NCBI RefSeq assembly: GCF_034702125.1
Contig: NC_085862.1
Coordinates: forward strand, 16,759,627-16,823,626
Direction: 5' to 3'
DNA length: 64,000 nt
DNA from: Engraulis encrasicolus
Taxonomy: Eukaryota > Chordata > Actinopteri > Clupeiformes > Engraulidae
Within the stretch, counting starts at the first letter, position 1; each line of letters starts with the position of its first letter. The notes under the pieces were generated by a model. The model was not told where the DNA came from. It saw only the letters and a program-made list of their open reading frames with translations, and did not search any database. Position numbers and translations under genes: made by a program. Below, one piece after another: positions 20,965-33,388 of this stretch.

Positions 20965-21307
20965 TGTCTTTTATCTTCCTCGCTACTTCTCCTCCTTCTT
21001 CTCCCTCTTCAGTGAATGTGCACATGGGGTCGATGCCAGGATGGGATGGGAGAAGAAAAGCCCTAAAGTTTTAGAGCTGTGTGAAGTCAGTTTTGAGCTA
21101 TGGTTGAGGAGTAAGAGAAGAAGTCCTGGAGAGGATGAAGGAGGAGAAGAGGAGGAGGAGGAGGAGGAGGAGTGAAGGAATGAGGTGAGGGGGTAGAGGG
21201 AGAGGGAGAGCAGAGAGAGTGAAGGTCTCTTTGGTGCATTTCTCTGGCTGGGCATCCATCTCACCTTTCACAGGCTCGATCTCTCTGACCTCAAGCGCTT
21301 CCAGATG

Positions 21308-21445
21308 ACCCAACGCCCCAGAGCCCAGGCAGCCACCCCCGCACCTCCAAGCCCCAGCACCCAGCCACCCCCGCACCTCCAAGCCCCAGCACCAATCCAC
21401 CCCCGCACCTCCAAGGCCCAGCACCCAGCCACTCCAGCCGCCCAA
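21308..21445 (+). repeat. C-rich minisatellite, ~32-base unit
   Basis: CACCCCCGCACCTCCAAGCC-CCAGCACC recurs about four times. A (GGA)n-rich purine block follows at 21510-21680. Confidence 0.85.
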
Positions 21446-21894
21446 GCACCCTCACCACGCCAGGCCTCGCCTCGCCTCCCAACCCCTCACGGACGCATGG
21501 CTAACGGGAGAGGTAATAGAGGGAGGAGGAGGAGAAGGAGGAGAGGAGGAGAAGGAGGAGAGGGAGAAAAGGGAGATGGAGGAGAGGGAGGAGGAGGAGG
21601 AGAAGGAGGAAAGGGAAATGGAGGAGAAGGAGATGGAGGAGAGGGGGAGGAGGAGAGGTAGAAGAGGAGGAGAGGGAGTGAGCTGAGCACCCCAGCCGCC
21701 AGGCTCCCCACCCCACCCCATCACCAGCCCCCAACCCCTCACGGACACATGGCTCCATGGATGACAAGCAAGCCGCTCACCCCCGTCAACCCCCACATCT
21801 GGAGCTCATTAACAAGGAGACAGTCTGAGAGAGCGAGAGAGGGGGAGAGGGGAGGGAGGAAGGGGGGATAGAAGCTAGGAGGAGGGGAGGGTGC

Positions 21895-21970
<76 letters not shown>
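21895..21970 (+). repeat. (GA)n microsatellite
   Basis: About 37 uninterrupted GA units. Confidence 0.98.
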
Positions 21971-21973
<3 letters not shown>

Positions 21974-22619
21974 AGTGGAGGTGGGGAGGAACATAATGTG
22001 AGTAAGAGTAAGAATGAGCAAGAATGAGTAAGAAAAAGCTAAATAAAAGAAGAAAAGGGAAACGTTCAAGGAGGGACCCGTAAGACTGACAGAGTAAACT
22101 TTCTCAAACAAGTCTGAGGATTTCTCTCCCTCGACATTGACAACTTGTTTACGCTCAATCACACAGACGGAACTTACACCAGAAACTCTGTCAAGGTATT
22201 GCCTCAACGATTGTCCAAAGCCCTCATGATGAGCCTGACTTTGAGTTGGATTAAGTCAGAGTTTACTGAAGCAACCTCACATGATAAGGAATACAATGGT
22301 CAGATATCCACCACAGATTCTAAAAGAACACATACTCAATTGTAAATTCTTACGAACTATAGTATTTCATCACTTGCATACAAGAAGCTTCTAGGTGATT
22401 AAAAAAAAAACAGTTCAGTTTTTTGGTGAAAGAAAAGAAAGAAAGGAAAGTTCACATGTTCCACATGTTTTGACAAAGAAGTGGGGTTTAAACCCAAGAA
22501 TTCAGTGGGGTTAAAAAACTAGCGGACCCTCACTCTACTTGAACATTAGAATCATATTACTACACATGTGTGAAACGAGAGAGCGAGAGAGAGAGAGAAA
22601 GAGGGAGTTCTCAAGACTG

Positions 22620-22800
22620 CAGGCCTTTTATGAAATGTCGTCTTGAACCCCTGCCAAGCACATGTGCTCTGCCTCTGCGGCCCGTAATATTACCTCATAA
22701 TAAATGAACTGCTTTACTGCCTTTCCAATCACCACTGCGCTTATGAGGTTGAATTAGACCTCGACGGTGGACTCATGGCATTTATGAGGAACAAGGCAAG
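22620..22800. promoter_or_regulatory. Candidate conserved non-coding block
   Basis: Repeat-free, moderately GC-balanced sequence between simple repeats, with several homeodomain-type cores (TTTATGA, ATAATAAATGAA). Chosen by appearance only; conservation cannot be seen from one sequence. Confidence 0.25.
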
Positions 22801-24529
22801 AAGAAAAAGAAAAAAACGCTGCAGGGAAAAAAATTGTTTACTTACAGTTGAGACGTAACTTGGGCGGCTGTGCCCATGTCAATCAGCTGGGGTTGGGTTT
22901 TGGGGTTGGCCTTACCGCTGCCCCCTAGTGACAAGACTCACATCTGGATGCGACACCCAAAACATGCGGAGACCCAGCACATACTAGTTCAAGTATTTGG
23001 AATTTGGAGCAGCTTTCTTCTGCATGCTCATCTCATAAATACGGTCCTATTTAGTCTCAGTGACAGTGAGGATCAAAAAGGTGAGGCCTGGGTTGGACTC
23101 GGAACAAAAAAAGCCCAGGCATTTTGTGGGGTCCCATATGTTTTGTGGCCATAATAAATAAATAAATAAATAAATAAATAAAGCGAAAAAAAACCAAACA
23201 AACAATCAAAACCAAACAAACCAAAACAAAAAAACAGCATCGACCCCTGAGTACTGTCGGCCAACCAGGAAATGCCCTGTAGGCCAGTCTGGATGAGGCC
23301 ACGACAAAGAGGGAAACGGCGTAATTTATACGTAATTAGGCCTATATGTTACTCACACAACTTCACTTGCATTTTACTTCCTTCCTTTCAATTCACTTCA
23401 ACGTGTTATACTAAGATGCTGATTCCATGGCAACACAAGAAAGACATCAGATGGTTAAAAAAAGCACTGTTATTAATGTAATGCCAATATCAAGTTTTTT
23501 TTTTCCCAGTCAGGAAGCATGATGCTACGTGTGTAGGCCTACAATATGCAGACACGGAGAGCTCTTCTCCGGGTATCAGCCCCTCTGCTGGATCACTGCA
23601 CTGAGCAAGAGACGAGAGAGGAGGGTGCCGCTTTCTCCCGGCGTAGCGTACGGGAATGAAAACCACACTAAAACACCAGGAGAAGGAAAACAGGCCGGGG
23701 CGGAAGAGAGCTGTGAGTGAGTTTTTCTAACAAAGTAGTCACACCATAAATCTGCGGCAGGGGGAAGGCAGGCAGGGCAGGCCGGTTAGGGCTTCTTTCT
23801 TTCTTCCTTTCTTCCTCTCTTTCTCTCCCTCTCTCATATGGAAGGAGAGCAGCTATATTATGCGGTTCTCCCCCAGGGCTGCTCTCCTTCCTCTGGGCCT
23901 GACAAAATGGCCCCGCCGCTGCCATGGGCAGGAACACATACCCTACAACAGTGCTGCAAAACACTCAGGTGCACACACACATACACATGCACGCAAACAT
24001 ACACACACACGCGCGCGCGCAAACACACACATGCGTGCGCACACACGCATGCGCACACACACACACACCCCGCCATAATGCTGCCCTAATCATGGCTCCA
24101 TCCTCATCCCCAAAACAAACTCCATGCTCCCAAAGGGGAACGCTATAGGACGGTGCAGTCCAGCCACAGGGCTCAGACAGACTCACTGCTATCTGGTCAT
24201 CTGGTAGCCATCCACACACACCGCACTGCGCACTGATGTGTCATTTTTAGTTAGTCATCCCTTTAACACTGTCCTCGGAGGTCTATAAAGCCTTAACAAT
24301 CCGCTCAGTTTAAAAGCTGTGCCGTTTGATTACTTGGTTTGCACGTGCCAAAACTCATCTCCCCACAGCTCTCGACTACTACAAGTACTACTACTAGGCC
24401 TACTATTACTACTAGGGGCCAATACAGCTGGGAAACCTTATGCTGTCGACTGCTGACTCCAGTACATATTCCATATTTAGTGTGGCCCTAAAATTATGGG
24501 ATTTCCTACCGCTCTTGTTTTGTTTGTCA

Positions 24530-24815
24530 CTTGAAACTGAACTGCTGGACACGGCGGTTCCTTCAATATCTCTGGGGCTTTTTTGATGATCAAGGAGTGT
24601 TTGGGTTCGACGGCAAGAAGGGAAGGCCGCGGTAATCCCAAAAGGGACTACGAAATGACTGCCGTCGGGCCAAATCAGCTGGACATGTCCGCAAAGATTA
24701 CAACTTCAGAGACGCACTATCCATTAACTCGAAAGACTGCCAAGTCGCCATAAAATGTAATGGTTATTTCCACGGGCCTTTTATGCGTAGTATTTTTAGG
24801 CTTCTCGTCTGGCAG
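24530..24815. promoter_or_regulatory. Candidate conserved non-coding block
   Basis: About 285 bases of unique, low-repeat DNA containing CCATAAAA and GGGCCTTTTATGCG, which resemble Hox/Cdx-type sites. Function is inference. Confidence 0.25.
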
Positions 24816-25027
24816 TCTTCATACTGCGGCTCCTGTGGCACAGAAAGTGCTGATAGACGGACCGTTGTGCTGTTGAATCCCGTTGCTGTGGCAACTGTGA
24901 CATCACTTTCCTTGCCTCTCTCATGTTGGCGCAAAAAAAATAAAAAACTGTAGCCTCACCCAGAGTATAAAAGCCCCATCAAAATAATCACAGTAAATGC
25001 TCTGCGCTGCACTAGATCCTGGCGAGC

Positions 25028-25261
<234 letters not shown>

Positions 25262-26047
25262 CCATAGAGAGTCCCATGCAGGAACACCAGAAACATATTT
25301 GAGTCATCTGCTTTGAATCAGGGCGTAATTGCTCTGGATAGTATTTTAATGATGTTCTCCCCTCCTCTCCTCTCAGCTGCGGCCCGGTTCTGATTAGGCC
25401 CGGATCGGGGCCTGCGCCAGCACATTTCAGGCACATCAGCCACCAAACCGCAAGCATCTTCCCCTGTCAGATTCCAGCGCCGCGGAGGGCCTCAGATAGG
25501 CAGTTCCCACACGTGCGCCTTTTTTTCATTTTTTTTCCGGGGGAAAAAGCAAATATATCCCTTGCGTTCGCAAATGAGCGTTTCCCAAACGTCCACATGC
25601 ATTTGCCAAGAGGACAGCCAGACTAGCCGGTCGGTCGATCGGTTGGTTGGTCGCGTCCACATATCTGCTGTCACGAGTGACGAACACAATGCCAGACGCA
25701 TGAGCTTAGATGCTCGCTGACAGACCCCATCTGATAACAGATAACCAGTGTTTCTGTTGGGCCTGGTGCACAGTCAGTCAGCCGGCCCACAGTACAGGAA
25801 GGAGTGGGTAAAAGTTTTTGGTGAAAAGAGAGATGAGATGCTTGTTTTGTCGGGTCGGATGTGGCCTGTGGACACATACCAAAGCCACCGCCTCTCGGAT
25901 TTCATAAACGGAGAGCGGTGACCTTTTCCTTGTGCATTGTGACGACCAGATCTGGCGCCATGGGAGGCTGCCTTGCCTTGCTCTGCTATTGTGCTGTGCT
26001 GTGTTGTGCTGCTAGTGGGGGAGAAACAGAGGGATTGCTCCCGCAGA

Positions 26048-26115
26048 GAGAGACTGGGAGAGGGAGAAAGAGAACGAGAGAGAGAGAAAGATGGGAGAAA
26101 GAGAACGAAGGAAAC

Positions 26116-26187
<72 letters not shown>
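26048..26187 (+). repeat. (GA)n microsatellite
   Basis: An irregular purine lead-in followed by about 35 uninterrupted GA units (26117-26187). Confidence 0.96.
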
Positions 26188-26413
26188 GCACAGACAGACA
26201 GACAGAGAGAAGATGATAACTTTCGGTTATTCAAAATGATTGGCTGTGGCACCAGCTCCGCCATTACTAGCCATTTAACTCCCCTCTCATCTCCTCCTTT
26301 TTTCAGCTTCAATTAGAAGCGCTGAGGACGTCAAAGGCCCCGTCTGACTCAGCGTGGAAAGAATCCCCGGCCCGGCCCGGCCGCGTCTTGTTTTTCATGC
26401 TGGTTGCCAGTGC

Positions 26414-26578
26414 CAGGGCCGCCGACAGGGGGGGAAGGGGGCGACAAACGGGTATGTTGTCCTGGGCCCAGGGAGACACAGGGCCCAGAATTGGGTCCCC
26501 ATTACATTGTATGTATTGGTTAGGAGGCCCTTTCAGAGGACTTTGTCCTGGGCCCAGCAAAAGCTATCAGCGGCCCTG
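26414..26578. mobile_element. hAT-type MITE with 8-bp target-site duplication
   Basis: Ends CAGGGCCGCCGA and TCAGCGGCCCTG are imperfect inverted repeats; GCCAGTGC flanks both sides (26406-26413, 26579-26586). The internal TTGTCCTGGGCCCAGGGAGA recurs near 28.1 kb. Confidence 0.88.
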
Positions 26579-26755
26579 GCCAGTGCCCCAGTGAATGGGA
26601 AAGGCAATGGGACTGGGGAGGCCTTGTAATTCCATTGCACCACAGACAGCTAGAGAGTAACTACCACCCCAGCTTTTATTCCTCCCACACGATGATTGGT
26701 GAGCTGCTATCGTCAACCGCAAGATCATCCTCATTATCACACTTGTAGGTGCACA

Positions 26756-26799
26756 CACATGCACATGCACACACACACACGCACGCGCACGCGCACGCG

Positions 26800-26887
<88 letters not shown>
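26756..26887 (+). repeat. (CA)n with CGCA block
   Basis: CA runs, then GCACGCGCACGCGC, then about 42 CA units. A (TG)n tract on the same strand lies 90 bases on, at 26978-27010; the two could pair. Confidence 0.96.
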
Positions 26888-26889
<2 letters not shown>

Positions 26890-26976
26890 CTCTGCAATCT
26901 GTGATTTAGTTGGGAGTGTTTTGGACTCGCACAGGATTTTTGTGGGATCTGCTGCACACTGGAGTCTATTGTGCAG

Positions 26977-27020
<44 letters not shown>

Positions 27021-27254
27021 AAGAGTGTGTGTGTCTGTGCTCGCGTGCAAGCACATCTCTTTGTATTCCTAAACTCGATTCCTAAACTGAAAACCAAAAC
27101 ATTGGCTTGTGGCGATGCCAACTGTGTGCAATAGGCCAAGGCTGTAATGAAACTGATCAAAGCCTCTGACAACGAGGAGAAACACTCTGAATTGGCCTGG
27201 CAGTGAATGGCTGAACTTTATCTGAGGACGACGCAGTGGAACAAAAACGCAAGG

Positions 27255-27565
27255 ACGGGTTACTGCATGGACCTACCGGGCCCAGGCCCCAGGGGCCCAA
27301 GAAGCAAGGTGGGCCCTGATGCCCAAGCCTCCGCACAACAATAAACTTTTAATTATATTGATGCTCTCATATTGTGTTAAAATTGCACTTCAAACTAAAG
27401 TATCTTTATATGTTCTCGGGGGATAAGCCGCCGAACCACCAACAACAAAGACTCTTAACATCTTTGGTAAACGCAAATCTTTTCGAACCTCACAATGCCA
27501 TCGAGATGGGGCCTTTATTGGTCCCTGACCCAGGGGCCCACGTAGTCATAATCCGTCCCTGCCAA
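27255..27565. repeat. GGGCCC-rich dispersed repeat
   Basis: Contains CGGGCCCAGGCCCCAGGGGC at one end and CCCAGGGGCCCACGTAG with an A-run at the other. It resembles degraded transposon sequence like its neighbours at 26.4 and 28.1 kb, but I could not fix ends. Confidence 0.35.
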
Positions 27566-28059
27566 AAAAAAAAGTCTTAGTCTTTCCACTCTAGTCAGTG
27601 TCAAAGAATAAGGGCTCTTCTCCCACTCTCTACTGTACGGTGGTGCCTCTCCTGCACAGCAAAGACAATAATAACCAGATATATACTGGAACTGACTTTT
27701 TGCCAGATGGGAAGACATTTTTAAAAGGGGTGGGCAGCAGAGTGGAGACGACCGTGTCAGCATCAGGAATGGGAGATCTAAGAGCGTACCCCAAAAGTGA
27801 TAAAAAATGACGTGCAGTCGTCTTCCCAGAACATGTCTGAAGGAAGCCTCCTGCTGTCGCCGCGGCAGAAGTGAGGCGTCTCGGGGTTCACTAAACGGCA
27901 AAGCCTCGTTAACGTCGTCGGAGCACAGGGGAGTGGATAAGGCCCGGCTCTGAGCTCCAACCAAAACGTTCTGGAAGGGAACACTTCACACAGAGCGAAG
28001 ACTGAGGTTGCGGGCAAGAAGTCCCAAAAATGGCAGATGACTTAAGTCAAGCAACAGTC

Positions 28060-28250
28060 CCAACTGTCCAAATCAGGGGAGCTGATAAGGGGGACAAAGG
28101 GGTCAGTTGTCCTGGGCCCAGGGAGAGGGGTGGGGTAGGGTGGGGTGGGGTAGGACATTAAATTGTCTGTATTGACAGAGGGGAGGGGCCCTTTGAGATG
28201 GCTTTGTCCTAGTCCCGGCTCCCCGCCAAAGTTGTCAGCAGACCTTGTCC
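28060..28250. mobile_element. Dispersed repeat related to the 26.4 kb hAT MITE
   Basis: Shares GTTGTCCTGGGCCCAGGGAG, a TGTATTG block and GGCCCTTT..GA.GACTTTGTCCT-like sequence with the element at 26.4 kb, in the same order. Clear terminal repeats and target-site duplications are not visible, so it is probably an older copy. Confidence 0.6.
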
Positions 28251-29639
28251 CAATGATGAGCAAAGTTAACTTCTATCCTGTTAATAACTCAAGTGGGTGA
28301 TGGCAATGATGCAATCCCAGTCACGGTAGGTCCTAACTCAGCAGGAGGCTGGGAACCTCAGCAGTAGCAAGCACTGCCTGTGCATGCAGCATACTGTAAG
28401 TGAACTGATTGCAGCATTTGTTTGCATTTCATTGCTAGTCATGTCATAGATATGCAGTGCCTATAAATCAGCAGCTCTGTCATTCATGCAGGGTGCACAC
28501 ATACATATGTTGCATGAGATGGATGTTACTGTATGCTTCGTGTAGTGGAGGGTTGTTTTAGCGCCATCTGCAGGAGACCATGACTAAGAGCAGTGTGACG
28601 GAATGATCCCATATCAGTGAACGTAAACAATCTGTATGGGCATCAATTACTGCCTGTTCAATTCCATGTGTATATTTAACCAGTTTTAACCATGTGTTCG
28701 TGGCATGTACATGCTTATGCAGTGCACTGCAACAAGACTGTCAAATGACCAAGAGGTGTCAAAAGTAAAAGTTAATTCATGGTGTAAGTACAACACTAGT
28801 ACATGGTATTAATTAGCTGTTACACAATTAACTCCATTGTACATAATGAAGTAGATAGTCTGTCTAAAACCAGAACCACCGCAAACTTGATCCAACCAGC
28901 GCAGAGTCAGCTGATCGTAAGACAAGTACACAGGTCTACTGGTTACTCAGTTAACTGTGTTGGAAGGAAACTTTTTCTTTCTTTTTTTTTTTTTTTACAT
29001 CTCTGCAAATGACTGTTCAGGTGATATTTCAGTTCAGGTGAGATTATACTAATTCTGGTTGGCAACAACTGGTTAGAGAAAAACTGCAGGTAGAAAGCTG
29101 AGTGATATTCACATTTTCCTGTAAAGATCGCAGATTTAGTCTAGGTGATATTGGTGTTAATTTGTTTCTCATAAAAATGGAGAGTGGTCTTTCACGTTAA
29201 GACACAGGGGGCATACACAATTGTTAGACATTCACAAAGTATTAGTTATATGTTTTTTTTTAGAGTACACACCATTATGAAAAAAATCTAAAATTAAAAT
29301 TCTGAAGCCAGGCTCCTGACACAGAGCATACAAACTCCAACTTGTGCGTTTATGTTCTCATTGCTTTGTAACAAAGGCCATGTCATTCTTTTAGTACATT
29401 TTTAACAGGTTTCGTTTATCCTCCTGGCCTAAAATAATTTTTTAGATTTATTTTTCATACACATGAGGATTGATTTGTTGAGCAGCATTAAGGCTACGCT
29501 GGCTGTTAAACGCTGCATAAAAGTTAAATAAATGGTTGGGTAAATGATGGCTCAAGTAAATGTATTAAAATATTTAGTAAGGTTTTCAGTGTTCTCAGAG
29601 AGGCTGCCAGCACACCAGAATAACACAAGGCCTTGCCAG

Positions 29640-30010
29640 CTCCTTTTTTATGGAATTATTACAGTTGAGGGGGAAAGTACGGACTAATGGCTTCATTATC
29701 CTGCCGTGGTTTACTCGCACGCTCGTGGTTGCCAGATCTCCCCCGGTGGAGGCAGAGTGAGCTCGCTGCGCGGTGTGGCGGCCGCCTGCCGAATAGCCTG
29801 CTCGGCGAGGAAAGTAAATAATGGGATCGTGGGATCCTTTTATATACTGTCCACATTGAAAACAGATTAGGGGCTTAACAAGGAGCAGACGAGGCTTCTG
29901 CTCCGCATTAGAGCCTTTTAAAAAGGGTCCACGGCAAGGTTAGAGGTGGCGGGGAAACCGCGCACACGTGTTCGCTACATGTCAGCTGACATGAACATGC
30001 TGGCGAGTCC
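29640..30010. promoter_or_regulatory. Candidate conserved non-coding block
   Basis: Unique sequence with a CpG-bearing centre (GCGCGGTGTGGCGGCCGCC) and A/T-rich flanks. No coding frame or repeat explains it. Confidence 0.25.
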
Positions 30011-30280
30011 CTGTAGGCACCTGATATGACGCGCTACAATCATCTACACCCTGTTGGGTTGTCCTTACATCTCATCTTGTGCTGGCCTCTCAAAACGTAC
30101 TCTCTAATTGCAGAGGAACTGATTGAAACAATATGATGATTAGTTACAAGAGACTTCAATAACCTCAAGGCTCTCGGGATACATTTGATGACCTTCACAA
30201 GGTCATATGTATCTCTCTACATCACCTGAATGATCAACTCTCTGTCCCTCTCTCGGTCTCTGTCTCACTCACACACACAC

Positions 30281-30282
30281 AT

Positions 30283-30369
<87 letters not shown>

Positions 30370-30371
30370 CA
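30281..30371 (+). repeat. Tetranucleotide (ACGC)n
   Basis: About 22 units of GCAC without interruption, preceded by CT- and CA-rich repeats. Confidence 0.97.
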
Positions 30372-30384
30372 CCAGGTGGCCTGT

Positions 30385-30660
30385 CTCACTATGGGACGCA
30401 GAATAAAATCAGCTCTCTCGCAATTGAGCAGCTAGGAGTGCGTTATAATAGGAGGCAGCTGAGAGTGTGTTTTTCATTAAGCCTTGAGGGGGTGAAAACA
30501 AAGATGGTTTCAATAAATGTTTAAAAATTAAGGCATCATTAGCAGCAGCTTGAAGACGAAAGGCGCTTGGCTGCGCCATAAGGTTTGCACCTTTATGATT
30601 TCACATTAAGCCATGGGAAAAAGGGGACTCCACTCAAACCATAATCCTTTCCACAACTTT
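30385..30660. promoter_or_regulatory. Candidate conserved non-coding block
   Basis: Unique DNA after the (ACGC)n tract, with GCAGCTGAGAG, CATTAAGCC twice (30475 and 30606) and an E-box-rich centre. Inferred only. Confidence 0.25.
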
Positions 30661-31610
30661 AAACAATACTCCCCGCTAATCGCTAATCAGCTAGCGCACA
30701 GATAACTCCAGTGCTTGTTATGGTGCTGTACGAATAAAGCATCCAAGAGAGCAGCACTCTCTGCAGGACAACTCATGCAACTTCCCCCTTTTTTTTTCTT
30801 CTTGTTTTTATAACTAGCTTTTGTAGATTCATAGTCATAGAGCACAAATATAAAGATGGAAAGGCGATGAGTAATATAGATGTTCTGATGTACTTGTTAA
30901 AAGAAAAAAAAAAAGAACATCTCCTTCCCTCATGTCTGTAAGATAAAGTCCGGTCATGGTGTGGATGGAGTATGATGTATTTACAACTTCTAGTCACATG
31001 TCTGATCATTAACATGACATGTTAAGTGAGTCATGTTGAAGTTGTTCTTTGAAGTCTGCATGTGTCTTATTCTGTTGTCATGTCCCATCGCAATCGCAAT
31101 CAATTCAACACATAACAACATCAGGCTGCACATCCGTGCTGTACAGAACAGTACTTTGGCTAACTGCAGTACAGTAGAGTACATTTTCCTTGGTTTCTAT
31201 CCAGTATTTATAGGCCTATGTTGTATAGAAATTATATTTATTTTATGAAAAGGCGATATCAATCATCCACTTTTGGCAGCAAGAAATGCATGATTTCGAA
31301 CGGATTCACAGATTTAAGTTGTTTTGAATCTGAATATGAATCAGGAGGTGTTCCACTGTTCGTTTTTACTACTTTCTATTGCTATTAAACAATTTAAAAT
31401 AAATAAACAATTGAATGATTTACACATGCTTGTGTTTGCATTCCTTTGGATTATTTTTCTGTTTTTGTGGACACAACCTTTCAAAAAGTATTAGAAACAG
31501 TTATGCACCTGAACTACTAGTTGGCTTTCATATTGTGGGAGCACTAAATACTTCTCCAAATAAACCGTGCAAATGACAACACTAGATTGTTTTAGCAGGA
31601 CTCTGTAGGA

Positions 31611-31806
31611 TACACCTTATCACCCATGGTGACAAGGGTGGCGCGCTGGCGCCATACAATAGATAATATATTGGTAGATGGTGCTAAAATCATTGTGAAG
31701 GGCTATGGATGGGCTGTAACAGGAACCACTAAATTGTAAATCCTGTAACAGCCAGAAAAACTTTGAAATGGGCAGGGTTAGTGGGCGTGGTAATAAGGTG
31801 TATACA
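31611..31806. mobile_element. Short inverted-repeat element (MITE)
   Basis: GATACACCTTATCACC at the left and GGTAATAAGGTGTATAC at the right are inverted copies, about 195 bases apart, with no open frame between. The superfamily is not clear. Confidence 0.6.
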
Positions 31807-32479
31807 GTATACATGGGTTCTCAATTTTTCCCCCCCCTGGCTGCGCGACCCTGGCTGCGCACAACTCAACCTGATTGTTGGAAACCGCTGTCGGTCAAAA
31901 AATTAGCTCACGTGGTTGGCTGCCAGTGTCTTGCCCCTCCTCACAACACTGTGTTTAAACAAAAAAAACCTTGTATCTTACCATAGCTGCATGTCCCGGG
32001 CCCTAACCTCTCTGCCCATGGATGGTGGCCTCTGATGTCACAGGGAGCAGCATTCCGTGGCCATGGTCCTTTGGCGTAACAGGAAAGTCATAGCTGAAAT
32101 GACTTCAGAGATAGAGGCAAATAAAAGATGTTGTATTGTGTTGGGGGATCAGATCACTTAACAAGATACTGACAACTTCAGATACGTACAGATTCATTTG
32201 AATTCATGCATTAATGCTTGTTTTTTTGTTCATTTTTATGAGGCTTACAAGGTCTACCGAATACGATTTCCATTTACTTTCTTCTAACCTGATAGAGAAG
32301 TGATGATACAATGCAACTGTTAGTTCATCATGACATGAAAAATGGAAAATAAGAAATGTGGAACTGTGTTATGTCCTTGATAAGATAAAAGTTTAAACTC
32401 TAGGCGTGCTCAAACCCAGGGATAATTGTTGACACCTTTGGGTGGACGTCCAATAAAAGTCATCAGATACCTGTGGAGT

Positions 32480-32750
32480 AGAGCATGAACAGAGCATGTT
32501 TTTCTGCACATGGTCTATCCCAAGTCACAGAATGTCTTTTTGCACAATTACCTTTTTACATTTTTTACATATTACATTTTCACATTCTTTATCTTTATTA
32601 TTTTTATTTTCCCCTCCCTGACTATCCCTGTGTTATTTGTGTCTTGAAATGTCCATGTGGGCATTTGTTTATTTGTGTATTTATGTAAGCTACTGGATAC
32701 CTGAATTTCCCCCTGGGGATTAATAAAGTTACTCTACTCTACTACTACTA
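32480..32750 (+). mobile_element. 3' end of a LINE-like retrotransposon
   Basis: Ends with GAATTTCCCCCTGGGGATTA followed by ATAAAGTTACTCTACTC and a (CTA)n tail, a 3' end common to fish LINEs. Only the truncated tail is present. Confidence 0.55.
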
Positions 32751-33045
32751 CTAGAAACGGCTGCACTCTCTTGCATCATGTCCAGTTTACACAGACATGT
32801 TTGAGAAGCCGGAGAGAGCTGTCTTTTCCACGCTACCTGACTAGGTCAAGTAACTCAAAGTGGTGGTGTAACATGGAGGATGGACCCCTTCATGTAAGCC
32901 TACATAGACATGTAAAATTTAAAACAAATAAGAACACTTTAAATTAATAGTGGTGATGATTATTAATGAAAAAGGACAGGTTTATGAATGCCTAAAAGCA
33001 ATTATGATAATGACCACCTAAACATTTTACACACTACTCCTTAAA

Positions 33046-33240
33046 GAATAGAATAGAACAGAATAGAATAGACTAAAACAGACTTTATTGTCATGACAGC
33101 ATAACATTTACTGTGCAATCATGGTTGATGGATATTTTTTAGTGGCTGGGAAGAATTTCAGACCATTAGCCACACAATGATACACCTACACAATGTGGTC
33201 AGATACACATCATAAATAACAAGCTTTATGAGGAAAAACT
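33046..33240 (-). mobile_element. 3' end of a LINE-like retrotransposon, reverse orientation
   Basis: (GAATA)n is followed by ACTTTATTGTCATGACAGCA, the reverse complement of the TGACAATAAA-type tail seen at 48.8 kb. It lies just beyond the stop of the minus-strand gene and could supply that gene's polyadenylation signal (33084-33089 on the minus strand). Confidence 0.5.
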
Positions 33241-33388
33241 TCTTGATGATTTCAATGATTCACTGACCAACGGAGCCATTACATTTTGGTTGATGTAATG
33301 ATAATGACGAATGACCATTGACGATGGTTAAAAATACAGAGGAGGAGAGATGAAGACACTGGGCATTGGTGTCCTGAAGGACCCCTCT

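Noticed and set aside
27515..27964. 149-codon minus-strand open frame
   Set aside because: Overlaps dispersed GGGCCC-type repeat DNA and has no recognisable domain; probably chance.
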